34,214 nucleotides of DNA, taken from NCBI GenBank assembly GCA_029210205.1, contig JARGOD010000042.1, forward strand, positions 1 to 34,214, in the 5' to 3' direction. The first letter of the stretch is position 1. Every line of letters starts with the position of its first letter. The notes under the pieces were generated by a model. That model worked only from the letters and a program-made list of their open reading frames with translations, was not told where the DNA came from and searched no databases. This stretch comes from Verrucomicrobiales bacterium. Lineage in GTDB: Bacteria; Verrucomicrobiota; Verrucomicrobiia; Verrucomicrobiales; DEV007. The position numbers and the translations under genes were made by a program. This document shows, piece after piece, positions 9,084-19,100 of the stretch.

Positions 9084-10556
9084 CTATGGCCGCTTCAGGA
9101 ACGGACTCAACATATCGAGAAGCGGCTTCGCCTGCTCTATCAAATCAGACGGATCTACCGCTGGACTCTCGCTATCCGGGCTCGTCGGGAGAAATTTGTA
9201 GGCCTCTTTGAGCACCCCTTCGGGAAGCCCTTTCAAAATCTCCTCTCCCGCAGCCGCAATGAGTCTTCCACTCAGGTCTTCACGAGGCTCACTGACCGTC
9301 CCCGTCAAATTCAAGGGCGCCCAGAGGAACCCGTCTTTACTCTCAGTAAAAACCTGACGCTCCGCTCCCGGAATCCAGCGAAGCGTTCCCGGAGTCACCC
9401 CAACTCGACAAACCCCTTCGAGACTCTCTCCCAAAATCGTGATGTCTCCTTCCACTCTAACGAGACCATCCGACTGGAGCACGAGATCATTCAATTCCAC
9501 CACCTCTCCCTCTCGCTTGAATCCCGTCTTGGCTTCGCTGAAAACAAGTTGCTTGAACTGCTCATTCCGGGTGTATTCCGCAATCAATGCAAGCACCGGA
9601 ATCGATTTGGCGGCAGCCTCTTTAACTCGCAACTCTCCCTCGTAAATAAACGCACCCGGCTTTCCCGTGACCTTGACCGGCCCTTCGATCATGCCGTCGA
9701 GGCGATCAGCCCACTCACCGTCCAAAAGATCATCGAGATCAATCGAAGCAAGATCGAGATCGAGGTCAAAGACCCCGTCTTCGCCAAATCCGATTTCACC
9801 GGCGGCAGCGACCGAGCCATCACCAAAAACACTCAGAGAGCACCGATCAATAAATAAATCCGACCGTTTCCAGCGCATCGCCAGCTCACGAATCCCAACC
9901 TCTTCCTGATTCGGCACCTGAATGGTTCCACCCTGCATCAGTATCTCCCAAATCCGGGTATTGAAATCCGGGCTAACTTTTCCGCCCGCTCCCTTTAAAA
10001 GAAACACCTGCTCATTCGCACTGTTTAGCACCGAGATCTGAGTCGACCCGATCGCAACTTCATCCAGTTCCACGCGATTCGGAAGAAAGCGTTTCAACCA
10101 ATCAGGGACTGCCGGACTGCCGGATGGGTCGAGATCGATGACCTCGCTCTCCCGGGGTGCCTTTGCCCGGCGGTCCGAAAACTCAAGATCAAGACGGTTG
10201 ACCGAAGCCTCCGGAATTCGAAAGGCCCCCGCCTTAATTCCTCCTGTTTTAACACGCACCCCATCGAGATTAAGTTCTGAGAAAGAGGCACCCTCGTAGC
10301 CAACAGCTTGAAACTGATCCGTATAAACCTCTGAACCCTGCCACTTCATTTCTGAAAGCATGATTCGCGATGTCATCGCCGCGGAGGCTTTGTTAACGAG
10401 CAGATCGCGAAACCCGTCACCACGGAGCCAGGAATCGACACTGGACTTCGCGATCAACAGGACTACCACCATGATGAGGAGGAGACTGAGGCAAGTGATC
10501 AGCACCGCTTTGAGCGGATTAAACCCTTTAGAATGGCGTTTCGGTTTTCTGGGCAT
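9084..10556 (-). CDS. AsmA-like membrane-anchored periplasmic protein
   Basis: About 490 residues from the ATG at 10556: a basic N-terminus (MPRKPKRHSKGFNPLK), one membrane helix (about 16-36), then a long beta-rich region with the layout of AsmA/DUF748-type proteins. Typical features are repeated short strands such as LNLDGVRVKTGGIKAGAFRIPEA, 'VNRLDLEF', and 'GMIEGPVKVTGKPGAFIYEGEL'. Relatives of AsmA are bridge-like periplasmic proteins linked to lipid transport or outer-membrane homeostasis; that role is family knowledge and only tentative here. An in-frame ATG at 10595 would add 13 residues (GPRSGILNSLVI...) before the basic stretch; I prefer the inner start because it gives a normal signal-anchor. 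It lies upstream of atpB in the same direction, with 283 bases between. The C-terminal tail is Pro/Ser-rich. Confidence 0.65.
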   Translation of the reverse strand: MPRKPKRHSKGFNPLKAVLITCLSLLLIMVVVLLIAKSSVDSWLRGDGFRDLLVNKASAAMTSRIMLSEMKWQGSEVYTDQFQAVGYEGASFSELNLDGVRVKTGGIKAGAFRIPEASVNRLDLEFSDRRAKAPRESEVIDLDPSGSPAVPDWLKRFLPNRVELDEVAIGSTQISVLNSANEQVFLLKGAGGKVSPDFNTRIWEILMQGGTIQVPNQEEVGIRELAMRWKRSDLFIDRCSLSVFGDGSVAAAGEIGFGEDGVFDLDLDLASIDLDDLLDGEWADRLDGMIEGPVKVTGKPGAFIYEGELRVKEAAAKSIPVLALIAEYTRNEQFKQLVFSEAKTGFKREGEVVELNDLVLQSDGLVRVEGDITILGESLEGVCRVGVTPGTLRWIPGAERQVFTESKDGFLWAPLNLTGTVSEPREDLSGRLIAAAGEEILKGLPEGVLKEAYKFLPTSPDSESPAVDPSDLIEQAKPLLDMLSPFLKRP

Positions 10557-10799
10557 GATTACTAATGAGTTAAGTATTCCGCTACGCGGCCCCATGGCAA
10601 GTCTTTCATGGCAGGATCGACCGAACGGAATTGAACTCTCCGGGATAGTGTAGTCCTAACTTTCGCTCGAACGCCCTGGAAGGCATCACCGCCTGATCAA
10701 TCACTTGCGTACCGAAAAGCCCGGCAGCGCCTAAAATCCCTGCGCATTTCTCCATTCTCTTGCATTGCAGATATTCCGCAAAGCTTCTAAAAGTGCCCT

Positions 10800-12491
10800 G
10801 TGCTTGAACTAGAAAACATCCATTTCACGATTCAGAAGGGTAAAGAAGACATTCATCTTCTCGAGAAGGTCGACCTACGCGTACCGACCGGACACTTCAT
10901 GGCTATTGTCGGTCCCTCAGGTTGCGGCAAGTCCACCTTGCTGAAATTAATCGCCGGCCTCAACCAGGAAAGCGAAGGCAGCATCCACTGGAACGGTCGC
11001 AACCTCTCCGAGGAAGGCGACCTTGAATGCTCCGAAATTGGCTATGTCCCCCAATTCAGCATCGCCTATGAAGAACTCACGGTCGAAGAGAACATTGAGT
11101 CAACGGTTCGACTGAGAGCGAAAACAGAAAACCGGAAAGAATTCGAAGATCTTGTTGATGGAATTCTAAATTCCACCGGTCTCGATGCTTTGCGCGACCG
11201 TCCCGTGAAAGTCCTCTCCGGTGGACAGAAACGTCGCCTCTCCTTGGCACTCGAGCTCTCCACGGATCCTGTTCTACTTCTCTGCGACGAAGTCACGAGC
11301 GGTCTCGACCCAAAGAGCGAGCAGGACATCGTTGCTCTCATGCATGAGCTGAGTCGCAACGAACACCGGATCGTCGTTAACGTTACCCACAGTCTTGCCA
11401 ACCTGGACCTTTATGATTCCGTTCTCGTCCTTGACGCCGGTCGGGTTGTCTATCACGGCCCGCCCCGCGCGCTGGAGCATTACTTCAGTGTCAGCAAAGC
11501 TGAAGACGTCTATCCCCAGCTCTCAAAGCGGGACAAAAACGCGTGGGCAGACAGCTGGAGTAAACATCGCGATGCCTATTACGAAAATCTTCCTGCCAAA
11601 AATACAGGAGATCCAAATGTTTCCGTATCGGCAGTCACACCGAGTGCGGCCGCACAGTTTTTCGCCCTCTTCTTCCGACGATGGAAAATTTTCTTCCGGG
11701 ACTGGGGTGGCCTCATGCTGCAGGCCTCGATTCTGCTTGGCTTTCCCTTTCTCGTCATTGTTTTCGAACTTGGGGGAGTCGAACAGACGATGCGACTCGC
11801 CGATGCAGCACCGGGTACTAAGGCGGCCATGGAAGCCGAACAAGAAGCGATCACTTTCAACCTGAATCTCGGGGGCGTGGTCTCAGGTCTCGTCATGTTT
11901 CAAGTCATCCTCCTCACCCTCATGGGTTCAAACAATTCCTCCCGGGAAATTGCAGGAGAACGCCAGATCTTCGAAAAGGAAAAACTCGGAGGAGTTCGAC
12001 CTCTCGTCTACCTCTCGAGCAAACTGGCCTTTCTCTCTGTCCTTGTGATTATTCAATCGTTGTGGATGGCGATCTTTGTGCAAAGCATCTGTAAGCTTCC
12101 TCTTGAATCCTTTCTCCCACACATAATTATGCTCCTGTTAGTGAACGGAGCCATGACATCAATCTGTCTTGGAATCTCTTCGATGGCCAAGACCGCTGAC
12201 CAGGCTTCGTTGCTCAGCATCTACCTTGTCGGTTTTCAGCTTCCACTTTCCGGAGCGGTTCTCGCCCTGCCTGATTGGGCAGGCTGGCTCACGCGACCTT
12301 TCATATCCGCTTATTGGAGTTGGGCAGGGAGCATGGACGGAATGGAAAAGAATTACCTGAGATGGATCAAGGAAGTAACAGACACCTGGCTCGGGCCAAT
12401 GTGGCTCTGTATGCTGGTGCTTCTTGCTCATGTTGCTATTGGCTTATTCATCGCCTATGTCGGCGTCAAACGCCCTCGCTGGGAACATTGA
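10800..12491 (+). CDS. ABCG/White-type ABC transporter half-molecule (ATPase plus permease)
   Basis: A 563-residue fusion with the ATPase first and the membrane domain second, the order typical of ABCG/White proteins. Walker A GPSGCGKS is at residues 38-45, the signature LSGGQKRRLSLALEL starts near 138, Walker B is LLLCDE followed by the D-loop (VTSGLD), and the H-loop His is in VNVTHS. The second half is an ABC2-type permease with about six helices; 'ERQIFEKEKLGGVRPLVYLSSKLAF' matches the conserved amphipathic coupling segment (REREAG...YFLAK) of ABCG transporters. It would act as a dimer in the inner membrane, most likely as an exporter; substrate unknown. The start is GTG; no better in-frame start is visible. 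Divergent from the AsmA-like gene and only 11 bases before trmH. Confidence 0.85.
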   Translation: MLELENIHFTIQKGKEDIHLLEKVDLRVPTGHFMAIVGPSGCGKSTLLKLIAGLNQESEGSIHWNGRNLSEEGDLECSEIGYVPQFSIAYEELTVEENIESTVRLRAKTENRKEFEDLVDGILNSTGLDALRDRPVKVLSGGQKRRLSLALELSTDPVLLLCDEVTSGLDPKSEQDIVALMHELSRNEHRIVVNVTHSLANLDLYDSVLVLDAGRVVYHGPPRALEHYFSVSKAEDVYPQLSKRDKNAWADSWSKHRDAYYENLPAKNTGDPNVSVSAVTPSAAAQFFALFFRRWKIFFRDWGGLMLQASILLGFPFLVIVFELGGVEQTMRLADAAPGTKAAMEAEQEAITFNLNLGGVVSGLVMFQVILLTLMGSNNSSREIAGERQIFEKEKLGGVRPLVYLSSKLAFLSVLVIIQSLWMAIFVQSICKLPLESFLPHIIMLLLVNGAMTSICLGISSMAKTADQASLLSIYLVGFQLPLSGAVLALPDWAGWLTRPFISAYWSWAGSMDGMEKNYLRWIKEVTDTWLGPMWLCMLVLLAHVAIGLFIAYVGVKRPRWEH

Positions 12492-12502
12492 TTTGTCATT
12501 AG

Positions 12503-13168
12503 ATGACAGCAAACGAGGAACTGACTGCCTACCTCGCTGACTTCGTCACGGAGCACAAGCGCGACAGAATCGCTGAAGTGCTTTCCGAAAGGACGCGGCA
12601 TTTCACCGTGATGTTGGAAGATATTTACCAGCCTCACAACGCCTCCGCCTGCCTCCGGAGTTGCGAGTGCCTCGGGGTGCAGGATGTCCACATTGTCGAA
12701 ACAAGGAACGAATACCGCCCGAACAACGAAGTCAGTATGGGCAGTTCAAAGTGGCTCACGATGCACCGCTACCGGACGACGAAGTCGGCTCTCGATACCG
12801 TTAAAAACAAAGGATACCGCATCGTTGCGACAACCCCCAACGAGGACGGTTACGATCTCACGACCCTGCCACTCGACCAACCGGTTGCTCTCCTTTTTGG
12901 AACGGAGGAAGAAGGCCTTACAGAGGAAGCCCTCGCCGCTGCCGACGACACGATGCGACTCCCCATGTATGGCTTTACTCAGAGCTACAACATCTCCGTC
13001 ACCGTCGCCGTTTCGCTCTCGCAACTCGTCGCGCGGCTTCGCCTTTCGGGAGTCGAATGGAAGCTGAGCGAGGAGGAAATCGAAGAGCTGACGCTGAACT
13101 TTTATCGTCGCATCATCAAGCGACACGACCTCATTGAAGAAACGTTCTGGGAAACCCGGGAAAGTTAA
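12503..13168 (+). CDS. trmH: tRNA (guanosine-2'-O-)-methyltransferase TrmH
   Basis: A 221-residue SPOUT-fold RNA 2'-O-methyltransferase, close to E. coli TrmH in length (229). Motif 1 is HNASACLRSCECLGV with N46 and the catalytic R52; motif 2 is LLFGTEEEGL (about 130-139); motif 3 is LPMYGFTQSYNISVTVAVSL (about 153-172), forming the S-adenosylmethionine-binding trefoil knot. TrmH methylates the ribose of G18 in the D-loop of tRNAs. The N-terminal RTRHFTVMLEDIYQPHNAS and C-terminal EETFWETRES fit TrmH better than the rRNA enzyme RlmB, which carries an extra N-terminal domain. The start codon lies in a short palindrome, TGTCAT-TAG-ATGACA (12494-12508), which could fold over it. Likely cotranscribed with the ABC transporter upstream and addB (14 bases downstream). 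Confidence 0.9.
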   Translation: MTANEELTAYLADFVTEHKRDRIAEVLSERTRHFTVMLEDIYQPHNASACLRSCECLGVQDVHIVETRNEYRPNNEVSMGSSKWLTMHRYRTTKSALDTVKNKGYRIVATTPNEDGYDLTTLPLDQPVALLFGTEEEGLTEEALAAADDTMRLPMYGFTQSYNISVTVAVSLSQLVARLRLSGVEWKLSEEEIEELTLNFYRRIIKRHDLIEETFWETRES

Positions 13169-13182
13169 AGCCAAACTGCCCT

Positions 13183-16161
13183 ATGCCTGAGGACTCCTTA
13201 CCTGAACAATCTGAATTTCTCTTTGAAGAAGTCTCCACACCTCCGGCCGCCACCTCTTCAATGAAGCGACGGTTCATCGGCTGGGAGCAATCAATCCTCG
13301 CTGCTCTTGTCGACGAATTCACCTCCCGCTGGAACGGCGCAGGAGTCCTCGATCTTTCCGACACGCTCGTCATCGTGCCATCGAAAAACGCGGGACGCCG
13401 CCTCCGCGAAGGACTCGCGATTCGTGCGGCGGAAGAGGGTGCGGCTGTCTTTCCTCCCCTCGTCGTCACTCCGAATTTCCTCTACTCCGCGGAGCGTCTC
13501 CCCGGCCTCACCGAGCCCGTCGCGACGACTGCCCAGACGCAATGGATCTGGACCGCGCTTTTTCTCCGCATTTCTCTTCCCGACTTCCGCCGTCTCTTCC
13601 CCGTGGATCCCGTTGACCGTTCTCTGAAATGGGCCTGCCAAAGCGCCTCGGATTTTCTCACGGTGCGACGTCTTCTCTCCGAATCCGGACACAACTTTGC
13701 GAGCGCTGGCGAGACCCTCGCGAGAGAAGACATGGAACCACTTCGGTGGGAGGAAATGGCGCGTCTCGAGGGACTCGCAGTTACCGAAGCAAAGCGTTGC
13801 GGTCTCCTCGATGAAACCACCGCTCAACTCAGCGTACCGGAGGAAGGTATTCTCCCGGATGGTATCAACCGCATCGCCCTCTGCGGCGTCGCCGACCTAC
13901 CCGTGCTCGCCGCGAAATCGCTCACCCATTACGCGAACTCCTGTGAGGTCGAGGTCTTCATTGCCGCTCCGGAAAGTCACGCCGCTCACTTTGACGAGCA
14001 TGGTCATCCCGTCCCTAAATTCTGGATGGAGGAGCCCATCCCTATCTACACGCCTGCGACCACAATCCACGACGCCGTGACGCCGCTCGATCAAGCAGAG
14101 AAAGCCGCGGAGCTCCTCAGTCATCTCGACCACCCCGCCGCCAAAGCTGCGATCGGAATTCCCGACGCCGCCCTTTCTATCCCGCTCCAGAAAATCTTCG
14201 CGGAACGCGGGATTGAGTCCTATGACCCCGCTGGAAAACTCATCAGCACGGAGGGCATTTACTACCTGCTCAAACAAACAACCGAGATCATTTCTGCTGA
14301 CTCTCTCGCCGCCTTCCGCCGCCTCCTCAACTGCCCCGGTATTCCTGAGGCGATCAGTCGCACCCTCCCGGGAGGAACTGATTCCAGCCCCGTTAAAATG
14401 ATCAATCTCACCGACGATTTGATCATCGACACTCTGCCCGCCAGCCTTAGCGACGCGAAGGATTCGGCAAAACGTCGCTTCTCAAAAAAGCACCCGGAAC
14501 TCGCTCTCGCGATCGAGTGGATGCAAGATTGGGCGCAGCGCTTCCGACGCGAACCGTTTGAAAAAACGCTCGCCGCCTGGCTCACCGAAATCTACGAAGG
14601 ACCCCGCTTCGACCGGCAGGACTTGCAGCAACAAATCCTCACCGAAGTCGCCTCCGCAATCAACACTCTTGAGCGGGATCTTGAAGCCGTCCGCGATGCG
14701 TTTGAAAAAACTCCGACCGGCCCGGAAAAGCTGGAACTTCTCCTCACTTCGCTGAGCGGCCAGGCGGTCTATCCCGAGCGAACGCCGGAGCAAATGGATC
14801 TCCAGGGCTGGCTCGAACTCCTCTGGGAAGACGCTCCGCATCTTGTTATCACCGGGATGAATGATCACGTCGTTCCCGAAGCGGTCGCGGGCCACGCCTT
14901 CCTTCCTGACACAGCAAGAAGAGTGCTCGGTGTCCTTAACAACGACGACCGCTTTTCCCGCGACGCCTATTTCCTTACCGCCATATTTGAAAACCGGAAA
15001 CACGACGATCGTCAGGTCGATCTCATCTTCGGTCGCGAAAGCGTCAGTGGAGACCCCCTGCGACCCTCACGCCTTCTTTTCCAATGTCCCGCCGCGGAGC
15101 TTCCCGAACGCACCTTGCAACTTTTCAAAAATCTCGAGGCGCAAACCCCGACCGCCCCCAGATCGATTGCGTTTCCACTCACCCCGGCACCACTGCCCGA
15201 AGAGAGCCGTGTCTTCCAGCGACTCAGCCCGACGGCAATCAAACAATACCTAGCCTGCCCCTTCCGATTTTACCTGCGCTACGGGCTCGGGATGGAGCGC
15301 GTCGAAATCGATAAGCGCGAAATGAACGCCGCTGACTTCGGCAACCTCGTTCACGATTCGCTTGAGAAGTTCGCCCAGGATGAAGAAGCGGCGAACAGCA
15401 CCGACCCTAACTTTATCAAAAACTTCCTTCACGAAGAGATCGACCGGCAGCTTTCGTTTCAATACGGCAACGAGCTCGCGACCCCTCTTGTGATTCAGCG
15501 TGAGTCCGCCCGCAAACGACTCGGGTGGTGGGCCGAAGTTGAGGCCACGCAACGACTTGAAGGATGGAAGATCGAAGAACCGGAAGCCACCTTCGGCACT
15601 GACGAGTGGCCCTTCGAAATTGCCGACGTTCTCATTCGTGGACGCATTGACCGGATTGAGTCGCACCCCGCCGATGGCATCCGCGTCATCGACTTCAAAA
15701 CTTTCTCACCCGGCTCGGGGCGCTCGCGGAAAACCGTCGACACGTATCACCTGAAACCGTTGAAGCGAAACGAGTCGCCTGACGATTTTCCCGATTGGAT
15801 TCTCGTCGAAGATGACGAAGGCAAGATGCACCGTTGGACCGACTTACAGCTTCCACTTTACCTCCTCGCAATGCAGGAACGAAAAGCCGGCGAACCTTTA
15901 ACCGCGGCCTATGCCACGCTCGGAAAAGCAGAGTCCGAAATTGCACTCGACGCATGGACCGAACTCGATGAGCGACTCCTCGCCGCGGCGCGAACCTGCG
16001 CTGTCGGCGTGGTTGAATCAATCCGCGATCACCGCTTCTGGCCGCCTCATCAAGATGCCCCGCCGTGGGATGATTGTGGAGACCTTCTGGGTCAGAAACC
16101 CGACGAGAGCATCGACCCAACAGGGTTAGGTGTGGGACCTAACCCTGTTCAATCGGCATGA
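13183..16161 (+). CDS. addB: AddB-like helicase-nuclease subunit
   Basis: A 992-residue partner of the AddA-like protein that follows. The C-terminal part is a PD-(D/E)XK nuclease: SPTAIKQYLACPFRFYLRYGLG (about 682-703), GNLVHDSLEKFAQ, GRIDRIE, and the catalytic IDFKT with D837 and K839. The N-terminal part has a helicase-fold remnant (TLVIVPSKNAGRRLREGLA at about 63-81), but I see no Walker A, so it is probably not a motor. AddAB enzymes process double-strand DNA ends for RecA-dependent repair. Many AddB nuclease domains hold a 4Fe-4S cluster with one Cys before PFRF and a distal CxxCxxxxxC; here the first is present (C692) but the distal region has only C965. The last codons form a 13-bp hairpin, and the stop overlaps the addA start (ATGA). 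Confidence 0.85.
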   Translation: MPEDSLPEQSEFLFEEVSTPPAATSSMKRRFIGWEQSILAALVDEFTSRWNGAGVLDLSDTLVIVPSKNAGRRLREGLAIRAAEEGAAVFPPLVVTPNFLYSAERLPGLTEPVATTAQTQWIWTALFLRISLPDFRRLFPVDPVDRSLKWACQSASDFLTVRRLLSESGHNFASAGETLAREDMEPLRWEEMARLEGLAVTEAKRCGLLDETTAQLSVPEEGILPDGINRIALCGVADLPVLAAKSLTHYANSCEVEVFIAAPESHAAHFDEHGHPVPKFWMEEPIPIYTPATTIHDAVTPLDQAEKAAELLSHLDHPAAKAAIGIPDAALSIPLQKIFAERGIESYDPAGKLISTEGIYYLLKQTTEIISADSLAAFRRLLNCPGIPEAISRTLPGGTDSSPVKMINLTDDLIIDTLPASLSDAKDSAKRRFSKKHPELALAIEWMQDWAQRFRREPFEKTLAAWLTEIYEGPRFDRQDLQQQILTEVASAINTLERDLEAVRDAFEKTPTGPEKLELLLTSLSGQAVYPERTPEQMDLQGWLELLWEDAPHLVITGMNDHVVPEAVAGHAFLPDTARRVLGVLNNDDRFSRDAYFLTAIFENRKHDDRQVDLIFGRESVSGDPLRPSRLLFQCPAAELPERTLQLFKNLEAQTPTAPRSIAFPLTPAPLPEESRVFQRLSPTAIKQYLACPFRFYLRYGLGMERVEIDKREMNAADFGNLVHDSLEKFAQDEEAANSTDPNFIKNFLHEEIDRQLSFQYGNELATPLVIQRESARKRLGWWAEVEATQRLEGWKIEEPEATFGTDEWPFEIADVLIRGRIDRIESHPADGIRVIDFKTFSPGSGRSRKTVDTYHLKPLKRNESPDDFPDWILVEDDEGKMHRWTDLQLPLYLLAMQERKAGEPLTAAYATLGKAESEIALDAWTELDERLLAAARTCAVGVVESIRDHRFWPPHQDAPPWDDCGDLLGQKPDESIDPTGLGVGPNPVQSA
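16119..16149 (+). promoter_or_regulatory. 13-bp perfect hairpin at the addB/addA junction
   Basis: AACAGGGTTAGGT (16119-16131) and ACCTAACCCTGTT (16137-16149) pair perfectly around a GTGGG loop. The structure occupies codons for the addB C-terminus (PTGLGVGPNPV) and ends 8 bases before the addA ATG, where a ribosome binding site would lie. No U-run follows, so it is not a standard terminator. It may shield the addA start until ribosomes finishing addB melt it, giving translational coupling. Confidence 0.6.
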
Positions 16162-19100
16162 GCAGCGACACTTCGATTCCCAACGAAATGATCCTCGCCT
16201 CGGCCGGATCTGGAAAGACCTTCCAGCTCACGAATCGCTATATCGCGATCATGGCTCTGCAGTGGAAGAACGATCAACCGGTTCACCCCGAGCGCATCAT
16301 CGCCGTGACTTTCACCCGCAAAGCAGCGGGTGAATTCTTCTCCGCGATTCTCGTGAAGCTCGCCAAGGCAGCGACCGACCCGGACTACGCGGGCAGTCTC
16401 GCCGGAGATCGTGACGATATTCTTTCCCGCGCTCTCACCTCGATGACGCCGGACGATTTCCGCGAACTCCTCCGGATCTTCATTCAAAGAATGCCCCGGC
16501 TTTTCCTCGGCACTCTCGACAGTTTCTTCTCTAACATTCTTCGATCATTCCCTGCTGAATTCGGACTCACGACCGAGTTCGAAGTCATGGACGAGTATCG
16601 CACCGCGAATGCCATCGATCAGGTTTACGAAGCGGTCTTCAGTCGTCGCCTTGGCACTCCGGAAGCGAACGATGCCGATCAGGCACTTTTCCTCGAAGCC
16701 TTCCGTCAGGCGACGTTTGGCAAAGAAGAGTCGAATGTGATCCGCTCGCTCGATGAATTCGTCACGAGCCTGCACCAGTATTATCTGAGCGCGCCCGAGG
16801 CGAAGTTCTGGGGCGACCCGACAACCATCTGGAACCGGAATAACAACCGCTGGCTCATTGATGGAATCGAGCCGCTCAAGGAATTTGAACGACTCGAGAA
16901 AACATTCGAAGCGGTCCCCGAGCAGGTCAACGAAGGCTATTGGAGCGAATTTCGAGCTGAGATCGAAGAGCATCAAATCGGCACACCTTTCGGCAAGCGG
17001 ACCAAATACATGGTCCCGCGTTTTCTTGCGGTCTGGGACGACCTTGAAAACGGAAACGCCGCGATCAAATTCAACCGCACCGTGCATGAGTTCGATCCTG
17101 TCGCCTGCGAGGCGGTGCGACGTATCACGCAGTGGCTCGTCGGAGGCGAACTCCGCGCCAAGCTCCGGCGAACGCGCGGCGTTTGGGAGCTGCTCCACCT
17201 CTACGAGAACACCTATGCTGACCGTGTTCGCCGCCAGGGGCAGCTCACCTTTCAGGACGTCCCCCTCCTTCTTTCCGGACACGAATACGGCGATGAACGC
17301 GACGCCCCTCTTCTGACGCAATCGCCGGAGGAGGACGACCGTCTCCGCATGGACTACCGACTCGACGCCCGCTACGACCATTGGCTTCTCGACGAATTTC
17401 AGGACACAAACTTCGTGCAATGGAAAGTGATTCGAAATCTCATCGATGAAGTCGTTCAGGACACCTCGGGAACACGCTCCCTCTTTCAAGTTGGCGACAT
17501 CAAGCAGGCGATCTACGCCTGGCGCGGCGGCGACACCCGTCTCTTCACCGATATCTTTGAGCAATACAACGCGAACGAGGAACGCATCCTCCCGCGAAAC
17601 CTGAACGTCTCTTATCGGTCCGTCGAGGCGATTCTGGAGCCGGTAAATCAGCTCTTTGGCGATGCTGGCGCCCTCACCGCGCTTGGCTTACCCGACGCGA
17701 CTGTCGATCGCTGGAAGTGGGAGAATCACGAGGTCGCCGGATTAAATGCCGCACAAAAGGGTTACACGACATTTCTGAATCCCCGCTCGGAAGACGAAGG
17801 ATCAAAACCTGATCAGGACGATCTTTTTGCTTTGGTCAGGGGCGTCCTTGAAGAAGTCCAACCCACCGAGCGAGGCATCAGTTGCGCAATTCTCGTGCGA
17901 AGCAACGCCCGTGGAAATGATCTCATCGATGACCTCCGCGCCCATCTCGATATTCCCATCGTGAGCGAAGCCGATCAACACATCGCGACTGACAACCCTG
18001 TTAACCTGGCGCTTCTGAGTCTCTTCCAACTCGCCGCTCATCCCGGTGACCGCTTCGCGTGGGAGCACCTCAAGATGACGCCGTACGGAACAACCATCAG
18101 CCGCGACGAACTCACCGCAGCAGGACTCGCCCGACGCACCGCAAGTGACCTCTACCGAACTTCTTTCGAGGAAGTCACACGCCGCTTCGTCGAGGCCCTC
18201 GCCGAGTCGGCCCCGACCCCGTTCGATGAGTTCACGCGCGGACGCATCGAAGCCTTCGCTCTTGCCGCCCGTCTCTTTGACGAAACGGGGAGCCGCGACC
18301 TCGATGATTTTCTTGCCTACGTGAGCCGCCACACGACCCGCGAAGCCGTCGATGACAATGCGGTGCAAGTGATGACCTATCACAAGTCAAAAGGTCTCAC
18401 TTTCGATATGGTGATTCTTCCCGACCTCAGGAGCGACAGCCTCACCTCGGTGCGTCTCGACATCGGCGCAAAGACGAACGAAAGCCGCGAGATCGAATGG
18501 GTTCTCGACATGCCCGGCAAAGACATTGTCGCGGCAGATCCTGTTCTCGGGGAATTTCTCGAAGAAAAGGAAGCCGAGTCCGCTTACGAATCGCTCTGCC
18601 TCTATTATGTCGGCATGACGCGCGCACGCTACGCGAACTACCTCATTGCTCTTCCGCAGGGACCAAAGTCGCGTTCCAGAAATTTCGTTAAACTCCTCGA
18701 GGATACCGTCGCCGGAGAGCCGGAAGCATGCACCTTCGGCAACGTCGCCGCTGATCTCCTTTTCCAATCTGCGCCGGCAATCAGTGATCGAAACTGGTTC
18801 GAGGAAGTTCAGAAAAAAGAGGAAGCGACGGAAGAAGCTCGCGAAGAAAAGTCAGCCAAGGAACCAGAGCCGCGCTTTCGGCCCCGCCGACGAACGCCAA
18901 GCGGGTCGGAAAATTCCGTCGTCACCGCTGCTCAGATCTTTCATCCCGGATCAAGCGAAGCCCGCGAATTCGGCACTCAGGTCCACGAGCTCTTCGAAGA
19001 GATCGAATGGTGGACTCCAAAGACCCTAAGCGCCCTCGAGGCGAGTCGGCCCTCCGATTGCCCTGCTCTGGAACAAGTGCGCCAGAGTCTTTCATCAGCC

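Noticed and set aside
8877..9857. 326-codon rightward reading frame opposite the AsmA-like gene
   Set aside because: No domain, no membrane or signal features, Arg/Ser-rich composition typical of antisense frames; the leftward frame has a clear anchor and AsmA-like pattern.
10705..10737. TTGCGT and TAAAAT as a promoter for the ABC transporter
   Set aside because: Spacing is 21 bases, outside the usual 16-18; no better pair was found in this divergent region.
16545..17564. 339-codon leftward reading frame opposite addA
   Set aside because: It is antisense to helicase motifs I-III of addA and shows no independent protein features.
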